Assembly (NCBI GenBank): GCA_963772065.1
Contig: CAVYVZ010000008.1
Coordinates: 444,675 to 508,674, forward strand
From: CAVYVZ01 sp963772065
GTDB lineage: Bacteria > Acidobacteriota > Vicinamibacteria > Vicinamibacterales > UBA2999
Reading direction: 5' to 3'
Length of the DNA stretch: 64,000 bases
Made by a program: the position numbers and the translations under genes
Shown here: piece after piece, positions 18,202-28,726 of the stretch
Layout: every line of letters starts with the position of its first letter
Numbering within the stretch: position 1 is the first letter of the stretch
Notes under the pieces: generated by a model
The model's input: only the letters and a program-made list of their open reading frames with translations
Told to the model about the DNA's origin: nothing
Database searches by the model: none

Positions 18202-19281
18202 CTAGCGCTTCAGCGTCACCCTCTGCACACGCCAGTTCGTCATCTCTCCGACGAGCAGCTCGTTCTCGTTGCGGCAGTCGATCGAGTTCGCGAGACCGAA
18301 TTCCTTCGGCAGCTTGCCAGCGGACCCGAACCTGCCGACGACCTTTCCATCGAGCTGCACCTTGTAGATGGCCGCGTCGTCCATGCCGTCCTCGTCGCCG
18401 GCGTGCGAGACGTAGAGGTGCTGAATGGAACCGCGTGTGATGCACATCGCGAGCGGTGTCCCGACGTTTCCGAACTCCGACTTGAACGTGCCCTGCCCGT
18501 CGAACACCTGGATGCGCTTGTTGCCCGCGTCGGCGACGTACACGTTCCCCTGCGCGTCGATCGCGATCGCCTTCACGCCGTTGAACTCGCCCCGGCCCGC
18601 ACCTGTGGAACCCCAGTGCGTGATGAAGCGGCCCTCCTGATCGAATTTCGCGACGCGGTTGTTCGTGCCGATGCCGTCGGCGACGTAGATGTTGCCCGCG
18701 CGGTCCCACGCGACATCGGTGGGCTGGTTGAAACTGGATCCGGGAACGCCAGAGCCCGGCGGAGCGGCCGAGGCCGGAGGCGTCGCCGCCGGCGCGCCGC
18801 CAGGGGCCGCGGGCGGATTCGGGCGAACGGGGATCGTCTCCGGCTTTCGTCCGAGCACCAGCGTGACGCGCCCGTCGGAATCGAACTTCACCACCTGATT
18901 GGCCGCCGCGTCGATCGTCCAGACGTTGTCACGCGGATCGACGCGCAGCCCGATCGCCGCGTTGAACCCGTAGACATCCTGGCCGAGCTCGCGGACGAAC
19001 TTGCCGTTCTGATCGAACTGGAAGAGGCGCGATCCGCCACGTGAGAACGTGCGGTTGTCCCCGACCGTGGCGTAGGGATGGCCCGTTCGCGTGTAGACGA
19101 AGATCTGTCCCTTCGAATTGGCGCCGACGCCAGCCACCTCGCCGACGTACATGTCGTTCGGCGTTTTCAGCAGGTCGGCGTTGACGTCGAATGCCACCTC
19201 GGGCACCGGCGATTGGGCGGCAAGCGACCCGCCCAGAGCCAGGACCGCGGCCAACGCGAGAGCGATGAACGTGCGTGCCAT
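18202..19281 (-). CDS. Exported NHL-repeat beta-propeller protein (1)
   Basis: 359 residues with a clear Sec signal peptide (FIALALAAVLALGGSLAAQS). Several NHL/propeller blades are visible, for example SKGQIFVYTRTGHPY, FVRELGQDVYGFNAAIGLRVD, GNIYVADGIGTNNRVAKFD and GNVYVADAGNKRIQVFDGQG. A Pro/Ala-rich loop occupies residues about 155-180. Resembles the peptidyl-alpha-hydroxyglycine-lyase-like propeller family common in acidobacteria; catalytic activity cannot be asserted. Eight bases separate it from the paralogous gene upstream, so the two form a unit. Confidence 0.85.
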   Translation of the reverse strand: MARTFIALALAAVLALGGSLAAQSPVPEVAFDVNADLLKTPNDMYVGEVAGVGANSKGQIFVYTRTGHPYATVGDNRTFSRGGSRLFQFDQNGKFVRELGQDVYGFNAAIGLRVDPRDNVWTIDAAANQVVKFDSDGRVTLVLGRKPETIPVRPNPPAAPGGAPAATPPASAAPPGSGVPGSSFNQPTDVAWDRAGNIYVADGIGTNNRVAKFDQEGRFITHWGSTGAGRGEFNGVKAIAIDAQGNVYVADAGNKRIQVFDGQGTFKSEFGNVGTPLAMCITRGSIQHLYVSHAGDEDGMDDAAIYKVQLDGKVVGRFGSAGKLPKEFGLANSIDCRNENELLVGEMTNWRVQRVTLKR

Positions 19282-19289
19282 GGCGTCTC

Positions 19290-20372
19290 CTACTCCTGAC
19301 TCGTCGGCTTGATCGCCTGCGGCCGCAGCAGAATTTTCTGCGAGCGCCAGTTGTTGATCTCGGCGGTGTAGATGACATCGGGATCGCGGCAGTCCATCTG
19401 GTGGATGGTCGCGAATTCGCCGGCGGCCTTCCCCGCTCGGCCGAACTTCCCGACGATGGTGCCGTCGAGCTCCATCTTGTACACCTCGCCCGTGAACTCG
19501 GCGGCGGCGGCCGGTGCGCTGTCGGGCCAGGAGTTCGAGACATAGAGATACTGCTTCCCCGGGTTCTTCGGGCCGGGACCGCCCGACACGCAGACCGCCC
19601 AGGGGTTCCCGACGTTGGTGTAGTTCGCCTTCCAGTTCAGGTCGTTGTCGAGCACCTGGACGCGGGCATTCCCGCGGTCACCGACGTAGACATTTCCCTG
19701 GAAGTCCGTGGCGATCGAGTGCGGCGTGTTGAACTGCAGGTTGCCGTTGCCGCGCGTGCCGACGGCCTTCATGAAGCGGCCGTTCTTGTCGTACTTGACG
19801 ACGCGCGCATCGAAGTAGCCGTCGGAGACGAAGATGTGGCCCTGCTGGTCGAAGGCGACGTCGGTCTGCCGGCCGAAGCGGTACTTCGCGTTCCGGCCGT
19901 GGAAGCGGCCGCCGCCAGGCATGTTCGACAGCATGGCCACTGGATCCTCCCGCCGGCCGATCGTCAACAGCACCTTGCCTTCCGGGCTGAACTTGATGAG
20001 CATGTCGGTCCCTTCGTCGACGGCCCAGACGTTGTCCTGCGCGTCGACGCGCACCGAATGCGCGAAGGCGAAGCCGTAGTTGTTCCGACCGATCTCTCGC
20101 ACGAAGCTGCCGTGCGGGGTGTACTCGAAGAGCCGCGTCTCGTAGGCGCGGTGGTAGATGTAAATCGTGCCCTTCGAGCTCGTGGCGATTCCCATGTTCT
20201 CGCCCGTGTAGATGCCGGGCGGGTTCTTGAAGAAATTCGCCACCGCCTCGTGCGGAATCACGGGGACGTTCGTCGCCGTCGCCTTCGTCTGGGCGGAGAC
20301 GGGATGAAAGAGGAGCGATACCGTGCCGGCGAGCACGATCGCGCCCACGGACGCGGTCACGTAGGACTTCAT
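19290..20372 (-). CDS. Exported NHL-repeat beta-propeller protein (2)
   Basis: 360 residues, paralogous to the gene just downstream. Signal peptide: VTASVGAIVLAGTVSLLFHPVSA. Blades include FVREIGRNNYGFAFAHSVRVD, FVSDGYFDARVVKYDKNG and GNVYVGDRGNARVQVLDND, and the shared C-terminal block is MDCRDPDVIYTAEINNWRSQKILL (compare IDCRNENELLVGEMTNWRVQ in paralog 1). Probably periplasmic or secreted; substrate unknown. Tandem duplication within one operon is evident. Confidence 0.85.
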   Translation of the reverse strand: MKSYVTASVGAIVLAGTVSLLFHPVSAQTKATATNVPVIPHEAVANFFKNPPGIYTGENMGIATSSKGTIYIYHRAYETRLFEYTPHGSFVREIGRNNYGFAFAHSVRVDAQDNVWAVDEGTDMLIKFSPEGKVLLTIGRREDPVAMLSNMPGGGRFHGRNAKYRFGRQTDVAFDQQGHIFVSDGYFDARVVKYDKNGRFMKAVGTRGNGNLQFNTPHSIATDFQGNVYVGDRGNARVQVLDNDLNWKANYTNVGNPWAVCVSGGPGPKNPGKQYLYVSNSWPDSAPAAAAEFTGEVYKMELDGTIVGKFGRAGKAAGEFATIHQMDCRDPDVIYTAEINNWRSQKILLRPQAIKPTSQE

Positions 20373-20412
20373 GGAATCTCCCAGGGAGGCGGGCGTTGCG
20401 CCGCTGAGGCCT

Positions 20413-21585
20413 TTACCGTTCGAAGGTGTAGTCGACGGACACCGACGGCGTCAGCCTCGAGCGCAGTCCGGCGTCGGTGACCCGGATGAGCAAGTTCGTG
20501 TTCAGCAGCCAGGTGCGGGCGACGTTCCACTTCGCACCGGTCGCGACGAACATGGTGTGGATACCGCGGTCTGCCGGCAGCCATCGCATCGTTTCCACAC
20601 CCTGCAACACCGGATGCGGCTGATACACATCGCGCACGTGGCCAAGCTCCGCAAGGCGACGGCCCATCAGCTCGCCGATAATCGTCACATGCGAGCTGGC
20701 GGCAAACGTCGTTGCCGTGCTCCAGAACACCTCGCGCGAGACGCCACCGACGCCGAATCCGCCGTTGAGGTGCACAGCGAGCTGGCCTTCCTCCCACGAT
20801 CCGACGGCGAGCGTGCGCAGCGCGCCCTTTTCCGTTCCCAACAAATCGATTTGCCGACCCGTGGGCATCCGCCAGTCGGCGCCAACCGATAGTCCACGAC
20901 CACCGCTCCCTGCGACCAGATACCGCCCGTTCACGACAATGTCGCCAAGACCGGTTGACGAGCCTGACTGCCGCGACTGAAGCGACGGCACGCCGTTGAC
21001 CGTGCGCACGCGCGTGCCGCTGAACCTGACATTGGCGAACGGCACGATCGCACCGACCGTCAGCCTGTCGGTGACGCCATAGGTGACAAATGGCGTGATG
21101 GTGCGCGCGACGAGATCGAGCTGCAGCGTATCGACGCTGAACGGATCGACGGCGCCGGTGTTTCTCGCCGCATTGGTTGGAAAGGTCCCATTCTGCAGAT
21201 CGGCTCCCTGCAGCGTGGCGAAGTTCGCATATTGATATCCCACGCCGAACGATGCCTGGCCGCGGCTGTTCCGCCGTGCCCGTTCCGTGAAGAACGGACC
21301 GAATTCATTGCTGGCCCGTTCGAACATGCCGAGATCGGGTCGGAACTGGTACACAAAGCCGCCGGTCGACGCCGCAGTCGGCACCGTGGCCAGCTCGATC
21401 AGGAACAGCGCCGCGACCGTGTCGCGCGTCGCATCGGCGGCTGCCTGGTCGGGGACATAGACGCCGGACGCCTGCTGCTGCGTCAACAGGTCGGACAAGC
21501 GTCCCAGCAGGGGCTGCGCCGTGGCAACCGTGCTGCTGAGGAGGCAAAGCGCGAATGTGAGCGCGGCGACAACGCCTTTCGCCAT
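20413..21585 (-). CDS. Outer-membrane beta-barrel protein (phenol-MetA/transporter-like)
   Basis: About 390 residues with a signal peptide (VVAALTFALCLLSSTVATAQ). The remainder is built of amphipathic strands such as FVTYGVTDRLTVGAIVPF, GLGDIVVNGRYLVAG and QLAVHLNGGFGVGG, the pattern of the MetA-pathway/outer-membrane transporter family. AGGAGAG precedes the ATG at 21585. Lies directly upstream of the NHL pair and may be cotranscribed with it. Cargo unknown. Confidence 0.7.
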   Translation of the reverse strand: MAKGVVAALTFALCLLSSTVATAQPLLGRLSDLLTQQQASGVYVPDQAAADATRDTVAALFLIELATVPTAASTGGFVYQFRPDLGMFERASNEFGPFFTERARRNSRGQASFGVGYQYANFATLQGADLQNGTFPTNAARNTGAVDPFSVDTLQLDLVARTITPFVTYGVTDRLTVGAIVPFANVRFSGTRVRTVNGVPSLQSRQSGSSTGLGDIVVNGRYLVAGSGGRGLSVGADWRMPTGRQIDLLGTEKGALRTLAVGSWEEGQLAVHLNGGFGVGGVSREVFWSTATTFAASSHVTIIGELMGRRLAELGHVRDVYQPHPVLQGVETMRWLPADRGIHTMFVATGAKWNVARTWLLNTNLLIRVTDAGLRSRLTPSVSVDYTFER

Positions 21586-21649
21586 GTTCTCTCCTGCGAT
21601 GAACTGATGATTCAAACCGGAGTGGACTTCGCGCGGTCCGCACCCGAAC

Positions 21650-22637
21650 TCATGACTCGCTGCGGGACGGCGGGGGGCCCGAAATCTCTGACGCGACGAT
21701 CTCGTCGATCTTCCACTCGTCTCCAAGTTTGCGCATCCGGAACAGCCACTGCTGATGCGCCGAGCGCGGAACGGGGCTGCCAATCCTTCTCACGTACTGA
21801 ATCGTTCCCCGGCAGCGCGCCGTCGCTACTGAATCGACGACCTGCACGTCGCACTGCTCGAACGCCAAGCCCTGCGACTTGATCGTCGCGAAGGCGCGCG
21901 CCAGCGCGCGGCGATCGACGGAGGGCCAGATCGCCGCCGTGGCCTGCACGTCGAGCGCCTTGTACGCCTGCTCGTAGTCGCGCAGGGTCCCGAGCACACC
22001 ATTCCGCTCTATCGCTGCGCGGGATATCACCGCGGCGGTCGCGGCGGCGGGAATCTCGCGAGCCGGCGCAGCAGGCGGGGGCGCAGCATCCAAGAGGCCC
22101 GGTGACGAGGGAATGACGACCGGCGGCGTGGCAGCGACCCCCGGCACCACGAGTGTCGTGTGCGTACCGGCGATCTTGCCCGCACTCAACGTCGCTGCGC
22201 TCGCGCGATTGGTGCCTGGAGCTGGTGTCTCGTGTCGGACCGTCCCCATGTTGGACGTGGGGGTCGCCACGACAGTGGATGCTGTCGCCACGACCTCCCG
22301 TGTCGTGAATGCCGGCGTGCCCGCATCCGGAGCCAACTCGATCATGATGGGGTGCGCCGTATTCGGCAGCAGGCCCGCGCGAGTCGGTGAAGCAGGAGCG
22401 CCCTTGGTCCACGCTGAATCGAGCGGTACGGAGCAGCCCCCAGGCGAACGTCACTCCGAGAGCGAAGGCGAGCATGACCAGAGCGCCGCGCCGAACGGTG
22501 ATCGCGTGAAGCACGCGCGCGGGCCTCGAGGAAGCGCCCGTCTCCACGAGGGGATCACTCTCATCTGACTTCTGTCGAGAGAGATCTGCCTCGCTAGCAA
22601 ACGCATCCAGCGGCTGTTGGTCCTTGTCGTTTGCCAT
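21650..22637 (-). CDS. Membrane-anchored protein with C-terminal SnoaL/NTF2-like domain (one frameshift)
   Basis: About 328 residues after one frame change near 22400. A cytoplasmic N-terminus of about 50 residues leads to a single membrane segment (GALVMLAFALGVTFAWGLL), a long Ala/Pro/Thr-rich linker, and a C-terminal SnoaL/NTF2-like domain (GVLGTLRDYEQAYKALD, VATARCRGTIQYVRR, GDEWKIDEI). Such domains commonly cap extracytoplasmic ends of acidobacterial signalling proteins; here there is no kinase domain. Role unknown. Confidence 0.65.
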
Positions 22638-22812
22638 GGTCCAGGCCCCCCTGGGGAACTGAAATATTAAGTCAAGACAGGGCTCCGCTGCGCACGAATC
22701 CGTTCCCTCCAGCTATCTCGTCCATTGCTCCGAACAACAGGTCAGCCGTCCAGCGGCCTTAAGTCGCTGTGCGGCAGGATTACCCACCGCACAGCGAAGG
22801 AGAGGCTCCTGT

Positions 22813-25800
22813 TTAGAACTCGACGCGCAGCGTGTACTGCAGCTGCCGGCCGAAGTAGGCATCGGCCTGGCGAAGCACCTGACCGAAGTCGGATGCGCCG
22901 ATCGTGGTCGACGGGTTCGCCCAGTTCATGCCGTTCAGCAGGTTGTAGGCCTCCAATCGCAGGTTCAGCCTCACGTTCTGTCTGAGCGGAACGCGCTTGG
23001 AGAGCGCAAGGTCCACGTTCGTATAGCTCGGTCCCGTGAGGCCGTCGTACTGCCACGGGTTGGCGCGCCGGGTGAACGCGGGCAGCCGATCGAAGCCGGC
23101 GGTGTCGAACCAGAACTTGCCCGCCCCGACGTCACCGACCGTGTTCGGAGTCGCGGACGGCGCGAGCATGCTGTTGAAGCGCAGGAACTGTCCCGACTCG
23201 TAGCGATAGACGGCGGCGATTTCCCAGCCGCCGACCACCGCGTTGAGGGCGGGGCTCATGTTGCGTGCCGAGCAGCCGATCACGGCCGATCGGCACGTCC
23301 AGGACGGTCGAGATGTTCATCCGGTGACGCGGATCCTGGAAGTCGGTCCACGTCCAGTTCTCGTCGTATTCGTCGACGTTGTCGTAGAACTCCTGGCGCG
23401 ATCCGCGCACGTAGGCGTAGCCGGCGAGCACCGACAGACCCTGAAGGAACGGCCGCTGCGCCCGAAGTTCGAACGTGTGATAGCGCGACTCCCGGCCGTT
23501 CGTCCAGTCCTGCATCAGGCTGAGATACTGCGGGTACGGCTTGAGCAGGTCAGACCGAGGCACGGTTGGGCGCGTGCGGAGCTGACCCGGGAACGTCTCC
23601 ACCGTGCCGTAGTTGAAGAACGGGTTGGGCACGGCCTGAGTCAGTTGCGCGCCGTACTGGAAGCTCAGACGCGGGTCCATCATGTTGAGGTTCTTCGTAT
23701 AGCCGTCACGGCCGATGAAGTTCAGCAGATACGAGACATCGAGGATCGTGCGCGCCCACACCTCGCGCTGCACGGAGAAGCTCACGCGATCGCTGATCGC
23801 GGGCCGCTGCTGATACTCGTCCCACCGCACGTTGTCGCCGAGCCCCGTGTAGGTCCCGTATCGCTTGCCGTAGGCGAGGCGTGAGACCCTGCGGAAACGG
23901 GTTCGAGAGCTGCGCCTGCGGCACGCCCTGAACTTCGGGCGGCACCGAGGTGACAGGGCTGAACGCCGCGAGATTCGAGCTGGCCCATGGTGTCGTTCTG
24001 ATCGACCAGCATCTGCGGCGTGTAGAACCGGCCATAGCCAACGCGAACCGCCGTCTTGTCGTCGAGGCTCCACGCGAGCCCCAGCCGCGGCATGAACTGC
24101 GTGAGCCTGGCCTTGACGTTGCGCGGGTTGTCCTCGTCGGTGAAGTAGAAGGCGCCGTTGTAGTTGTAGGTTTTCTGCCCGGCCGACTGCGCCATGATCG
24201 CGCGCACATCGGCGGGAATGCGCGGGTCGATCGCCTGCTGCATGCCTGGGATCGGCTGCGCGAGATCCATGTCGCGCGGCAACGGTAGGACGGGTCGAAC
24301 AGACCGCCCTCGTATTCCCAGCGCACGCCCAGGTTCAGCGTCAGCTTGTCGCGAATCCGGAAATCGTCCTGGATGTAGAGCGCGTACATCTCGGTGTCCG
24401 ACTTCTGCATCGGCACGTATTCGGCGGTCGAGGTCGGCTTGCGCCGGTTGTGTCGAGCGCGCCGAGCAGGAAGCTCGCCCACGGATGTCCCACGCGCTGC
24501 AGGTTCGGTGCGTTCGTCGTATCCGCCGTCGCATTCCCATTGACGAAGAAGTTGAAGAAGCGGAAGCGGGCCGCCTCGCCGCGTTTCCAGCGGACTTCGC
24601 TGCCGGCCTTGATCGAGTGGCGCTGCAGGTACTTGTTGAAGCGGCCGTGCAGGCTGTAGCCCTCGGGAATCTGCCACCACGCGCTGTCCACGCCGTAGGT
24701 GCCGTAGTTCCCCATGTTGATCGCGGGGAAGTAGAGAATCGGCCGGCCGCTCCATGTACGGCTCGGTACCAGCCGTTCGGCCACAGATCGCGGTAGTCAT
24801 CGGGCGTGAGCGACAGGTCCGGGTAGTCGCGCTTGTCCTCGACCTGGTAGTACGCGCCGCGCAGGTTGAACGCCGTGTTCGCGTTCATGGTGTAGACGGC
24901 GTCGGCGGCGATGTTCCAGCCGTTGCGCTTGCTGCCTTGCTGCGGCCGAAGCTTGAACGGGTCGCCGCCGCCCGTGTAGTCGGGCATGTCCTGATCGGTC
25001 TTGAACCGGCTCACTCGAGCGAACGTCTTCCAGCGATCGCTGATGTTCCAGTCGAGTCGCGTGGAGAAGTTCAAGTAGCAGAAAGTCCATCTCCTGGTTG
25101 TATTGAAGTTGTTCAACCCGGTGAGGTCGTCGCCCGGCGCTGTTCGGGCGTCCAGAAGCTGCCAATGAGGCGCGCGGCGAGCGGATCCCATCGCTCGCGC
25201 GGAATGCGGTTGCCCGGAAACGGATCGCGGATGATCGTCCGGCCGTCGGCGGCGAAGCGTGACGTCCACGGGTCGTAGATCACGCGCAGCGAGCCGTCGC
25301 GGTTGATCGACTGCGAGAAGTCGCCCTGCCGCTCGAGCTCGGTCGGCAGCGTCAGCGTTCGCGGCAGCACCTCCGTGACGCGCGCGAGACTCGAACGTGC
25401 CGAACAGAAACACCCTGTTGCGGCGGAGCGGCATGCCGAGCGTGCCGCCCACCTGCCCGTAGGTATTGTCGCTGTGCTGCCGCGTACACCCGGTTGGTCA
25501 CGGCATTCCAGTCGGGATTGCGTCCGACGAAGTAGCCCGAGCCGCGGTACTGGTTCGTCCCCGACTTCATCGACATCGCTGATGATGCCGCCGGCGCTGT
25601 GGCCGAACTCCGCGTCGACCGCATTGGTGGCCACGTTGAACTCGGCGATGGCATCCATCGGCGGCGTGTAGGCGACTTTCGGCCCCGCCTCGAGCGGCGT
25701 GCCATCGAGCAGGACATCGTTGCGCCGAAAGGTGCCGCCGCCCACGTCCATGTCGTTGCCGGCCCAGTGGTGGTACGGCGACGTCTCGTTCTTGTTGCCG

Positions 25801-26300
25801 GCGTTGCGGACGACGGGGCTGAGATAGGCAAGCTGCGTGGGGTTGCGGCTGATGATCGGTAGCGACTGCACCGCCTTCTGGTCGAGCGTGAGATCCTTGC
25901 TGCTGGTGTTGAACTGAATCGCGACCGGGCTGTGCTCGACCGTCACCGTTTCGGTCAGGCCGGCGATCTTCATCGTGACGTCGACGGTGACGTCGCCGCG
26001 CGCCTGGACGAGCACGTTGCGCTGCACCACCGTCGCGAAGCCGCTGAGCTCCGCGGTGAGCGTGTAGGTGCCGGGGTCGACGTAGTCGAAGAGATACCGT
26101 CCCTCGGGCCCGGTCGTCCTCGTGACGACGACGCCGGTCGCGTCGTTGCGCAGCGTGACCTGCGCGCCAGGCAGTGCGAGCCTGCGCCTCGTCGGTGAGG
26201 CTGCCCTGCACACGGCCGCGGTACTCCTGCTGCGGAGCGCGGGCGCGGTCAGCAGCAGGGCCGCCGCGAACGCCCACAGCCATCGACGCATCGACCTCAT
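22813..26300 (-). pseudogene. TonB-dependent receptor-like protein with carboxypeptidase-regulatory-like domain, about twelve frameshifts
   Basis: Homologous in architecture to the intact receptor at 5695-8904. An N-terminal signal (MRSMRRWLWAFAAALLLTAPA) with GAGGAG before the ATG is followed by the regulatory-like domain (PGAQVTLRNDATGVVVTRT), the plug (FRRNDVLLDGTPLEAGPK, SAGGIIS, SGTNQYRGSGYF) and the barrel ending in LQYTLRVEF. Frame changes are needed near 26230, 26175, 25580, 25490, 25390, 25135, 24760, 24440, 24285, 23985, 23893 and 23280. No segment contains an internal stop in the coding frame, and residues between breaks look well conserved, which argues against old decay. Either a recent pseudogene or an error-rich patch of assembly. 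Confidence 0.75.
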
Positions 26301-26449
26301 CGCTCCTCCTCTGTATCGCGCCAAGGCGGGAAACACGCCCCAGCCGGGCCGGAAATTACGCCTGTTATGGGTGGGTGTCAAACAACCTGCGTTACGCGAC
26401 GCCGGGTGGCGGGATCAAATCTGGTGCGCCCAGCGCTCAGCGCATCGAT

Positions 26450-26791
26450 ATGATTACGTCCGTGGATGTCTTGACGTTCGAAGCGTCGCTGAAGCAGCCC
26501 GCTCCCCCGGCGGGCGTCTCGCGCGCGCTGGAGGCGCTCTGGCACGAACGCCACGGCGACTGGGACCGTGCGCACACCCTCGCGCAGGAGATTGCCGGCG
26601 CGGAGGGCGCCTGGGTCCACGCGTACCTGCACCGCCGCGAAGGCGATCAGTCCAACGCCGAATACTGGTATCGCCAGGCGTCGAAGCCAGTCATGGCCGG
26701 CGACCTCGATGACGAGTGGCGCGCGATGGTCGAAGCGCTGCTGGATCAGGCGACGGAGAGCGACGCCGCCACACCCAGAAAGCGCCCGTAG
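26450..26791 (+). CDS. Small uncharacterised protein, helical repeat-like
   Basis: 113 residues starting at the ATG at 26450. Predicted helical, with a tetratricopeptide-like or Sel1-like look: VSRALEALWHERHGDWDRAH, then AWVHAYLHRREGDQSNAEYW and WYRQASKPV. No signal peptide. Divergent from the broken receptor and converging with the AlkZ-like gene, whose 3' end it overlaps by 46 bases tail to tail. Homologues of this kind are usually annotated as hypothetical; no function is proposed. Confidence 0.6.
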   Translation: MITSVDVLTFEASLKQPAPPAGVSRALEALWHERHGDWDRAHTLAQEIAGAEGAWVHAYLHRREGDQSNAEYWYRQASKPVMAGDLDDEWRAMVEALLDQATESDAATPRKRP

Positions 26792-27822
26792 CGCGCCGCC
26801 TCTTCAGCGAGTGCTCCGCGCTCGGGTTTCGTCAGACGTCGCAGCGGGGCGACGTTCAGAAGAACCTGGTTCGATGCCGTCGCCGTTCTCCATGCGCCGG
26901 CGACCTGACCGGCGACGACCAGCGGATGCACGAACATCATGGCTCCCGTGGGAGCTGTCACCATCGACGGCCCATGCGGCACCGCGTCACGATCGCGGTA
27001 TGCGATCAGGTACTCGTCGTACACGGGAAGCAGATGAACACCGGCTCCACTCGGCGCGCCGCGCGGCGGGCGACCGAGCGTCCAGTAGACGAGGCCATCG
27101 ACGCTTTCTTGCCGCGCCCGGTTGATCTCGAGCCCGCGCTTCGTGTCGGCCGTCCGAAGGCCGGACCACCAGACGAAATCACGAATCGTCGCCGGACCGT
27201 GGCTGGTGAAAAATCGCCGCGTCAACTCGGCGAGCGCTTCGTCGCGCGGCAGCCGGCGCGCGAGCGGCGCGCGCTCGGCGACGAGCGCGTACGTGAGTTT
27301 CTTGTCTCGTCGCGGCCCGCTGCAGATCACACCCTCGAGCTCGGCGTGCATCGTCATGTGCGCCAGACGCTGGCCTTTCATCGGCGCCAGGCCGGCGCGT
27401 TCGAGACGAAGGCCCAGTTCCGGACGCGTCAGGTAGGTGCCGTCCCGCAGGGACCGCTCGATCACGGTGGTGCCCCGCGTCAGGATTCTCGCGTCCAAAT
27501 CGAGGTGCCGATTGTAGTGCGCCATCGTGCGATGCACGTGCGGCGCGGTGAGCTCCAGCATCCACCGGATATCCGACGGCGTCACGAAGTGCCATGTCGG
27601 GCGCATCACGTGGGTGCGGAGGATCCGGCCCTCGTCGCATTCGCGCTCGATGTCGGCGTCGATGGTGCCTTCGGGCATGCGCAGCGCGAGCCCCCACCGC
27701 GCGAAGGGATACTCCTGCGCCTGCACGGCGCCCAGCCATGCCACGATATCGGCAGGGCGCCGCCGCCCTGCCCGGGTGATGTACTGGTTCCGAAGTCTCT
27801 GCTCGGCGATTGCGCTCTTCAC
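26746..27822 (-). CDS. Winged-helix DNA-binding protein, AlkZ/YcaQ-like
   Basis: 358 residues. The motifs LGAVQAQEYPFARWGLALRM (AlkZ-type Gln-x-Gln), THVMRPTWHFVTPSDIRW and LLPVYDEYLIAYRDR mark the HTH_42 superfamily, which includes AlkZ and YcaQ DNA glycosylases acting on azinomycin-type or crosslink lesions. Start GTG at 27822 overlaps the frame-corrected stop of the YdhG-like gene (GTGA). Last of a three-gene unit with RibD-like and YdhG-like genes. Glycosylase activity is possible but not shown by sequence alone. Confidence 0.82.
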   Translation of the reverse strand: MKSAIAEQRLRNQYITRAGRRRPADIVAWLGAVQAQEYPFARWGLALRMPEGTIDADIERECDEGRILRTHVMRPTWHFVTPSDIRWMLELTAPHVHRTMAHYNRHLDLDARILTRGTTVIERSLRDGTYLTRPELGLRLERAGLAPMKGQRLAHMTMHAELEGVICSGPRRDKKLTYALVAERAPLARRLPRDEALAELTRRFFTSHGPATIRDFVWWSGLRTADTKRGLEINRARQESVDGLVYWTLGRPPRGAPSGAGVHLLPVYDEYLIAYRDRDAVPHGPSMVTAPTGAMMFVHPLVVAGQVAGAWRTATASNQVLLNVAPLRRLTKPERGALAEEAARYGRFLGVAASLSVA

Positions 27823-28194
27823 GGACGACGACGGCTCCGGGCTCGCGCTTCGTTTTCCTTGACCCGCGCCTTCACGAGCTTTCGAATGAGGCCGGCGGGG
27901 AGCGGCCGTTCCGGAGTGAAGCGAATCGTTCCTTTCGACGTCTCGTGACGATGCGAGCTCGCGTTGAAAGCCGTCCAGGAACGTCGAGCTCATCACGAAG
28001 AAACTGCAGCCTGCCTTCGATGCGCCGAAGCCTACGAGCATGCCGTGATGTTTGTACGCCGGGACGCCATAACTGATTCCCTCAGACGCCTCCGGTGCCA
28101 CGGCCTTGATGGCCTTCCGGATGTTCTGGAGTGTCTTCCGCACTTTATCAGGCACGGCCGCCAGGTACCGATCGACCTCATTGATCTGATTCAT
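27819..28194 (-). CDS. DUF1801/YdhG-like protein (one frameshift)
   Basis: About 125 residues. ISYGVPAYKHHGMLVGFGASKAGCSFFVM is the core of the YdhG/DUF1801 family, which has a fold related to a heavy-metal/iron-binding or frataxin-like domain. After a frame change near 27943 the protein continues KGTIRFTPERPLPAGLIRKL and ends at the TGA 27819-27821, overlapping the downstream GTG. GGAG lies in the gap after the RibD-like stop. Function in the family is not established. Confidence 0.75.
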
Positions 28195-28204
28195 GGAGCT
28201 GCTC

Positions 28205-28680
28205 CTAACCGAACAGCACCGGGATCTGGTGAATTTGCAGCTCGTCCAGCACACCGGCCTCGAGCGCCCGCTGCGCCGTGTACGCGCCCTGCACCAGCAC
28301 GTTCCGGTCCCCGGCGGCTGCCTTCGCCTGTGCCATCGCGCTGGCGATCCCATCGGTCACGTACGTCACCAACGGATAGTTCGCGACAGACACGCCAGGC
28401 GGCCGGTGACTGGGCACGAAAATCGGGACTCCGTGAACATCACCTTTCCAGTGATCGATCTCTCCGCGGTACGCCGACCCACCAGCACCGCGCCGGTCGC
28501 GTTCCATTCGTCCCACAATTGTCCGGCCGGCCCGGACGGCCGGCCGAACTCCCCGTCCGGAGCGACGATCCACTCGTGCAGCCGGTCGAAGCCGTCGCCG
28601 CCGGGGTGGCCCGGTTCGTCGTTCTGACCCGCGATGTACCCGTCGAGGGACATCGACATGTAGAGCACTGATGCAGACAC
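28205..28680 (-). CDS. Dihydrofolate-reductase/RibD C-terminal-like protein (one frameshift)
   Basis: About 158 residues. Start GTG at 28680 has GGAGG five bases upstream. ASVLYMSMSLDGYIAGQNDE and GAVLVGRRTAE are the nucleotide-binding opening of the RibD C-terminal family; after a frame change near 28470 the protein continues with VHGVPIFVPSHRP, NVLVQGAYTAQRALEAG and LDELQIHQIPVLFG. NADPH-dependent reductase of unknown substrate. First of a three-gene unit with YdhG-like and AlkZ-like genes. Confidence 0.8.
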
Positions 28681-28726
28681 TTCGACCTCCGGTGGTCTCG
28701 ATCCAAACTGGTTTACAGGACACGCG

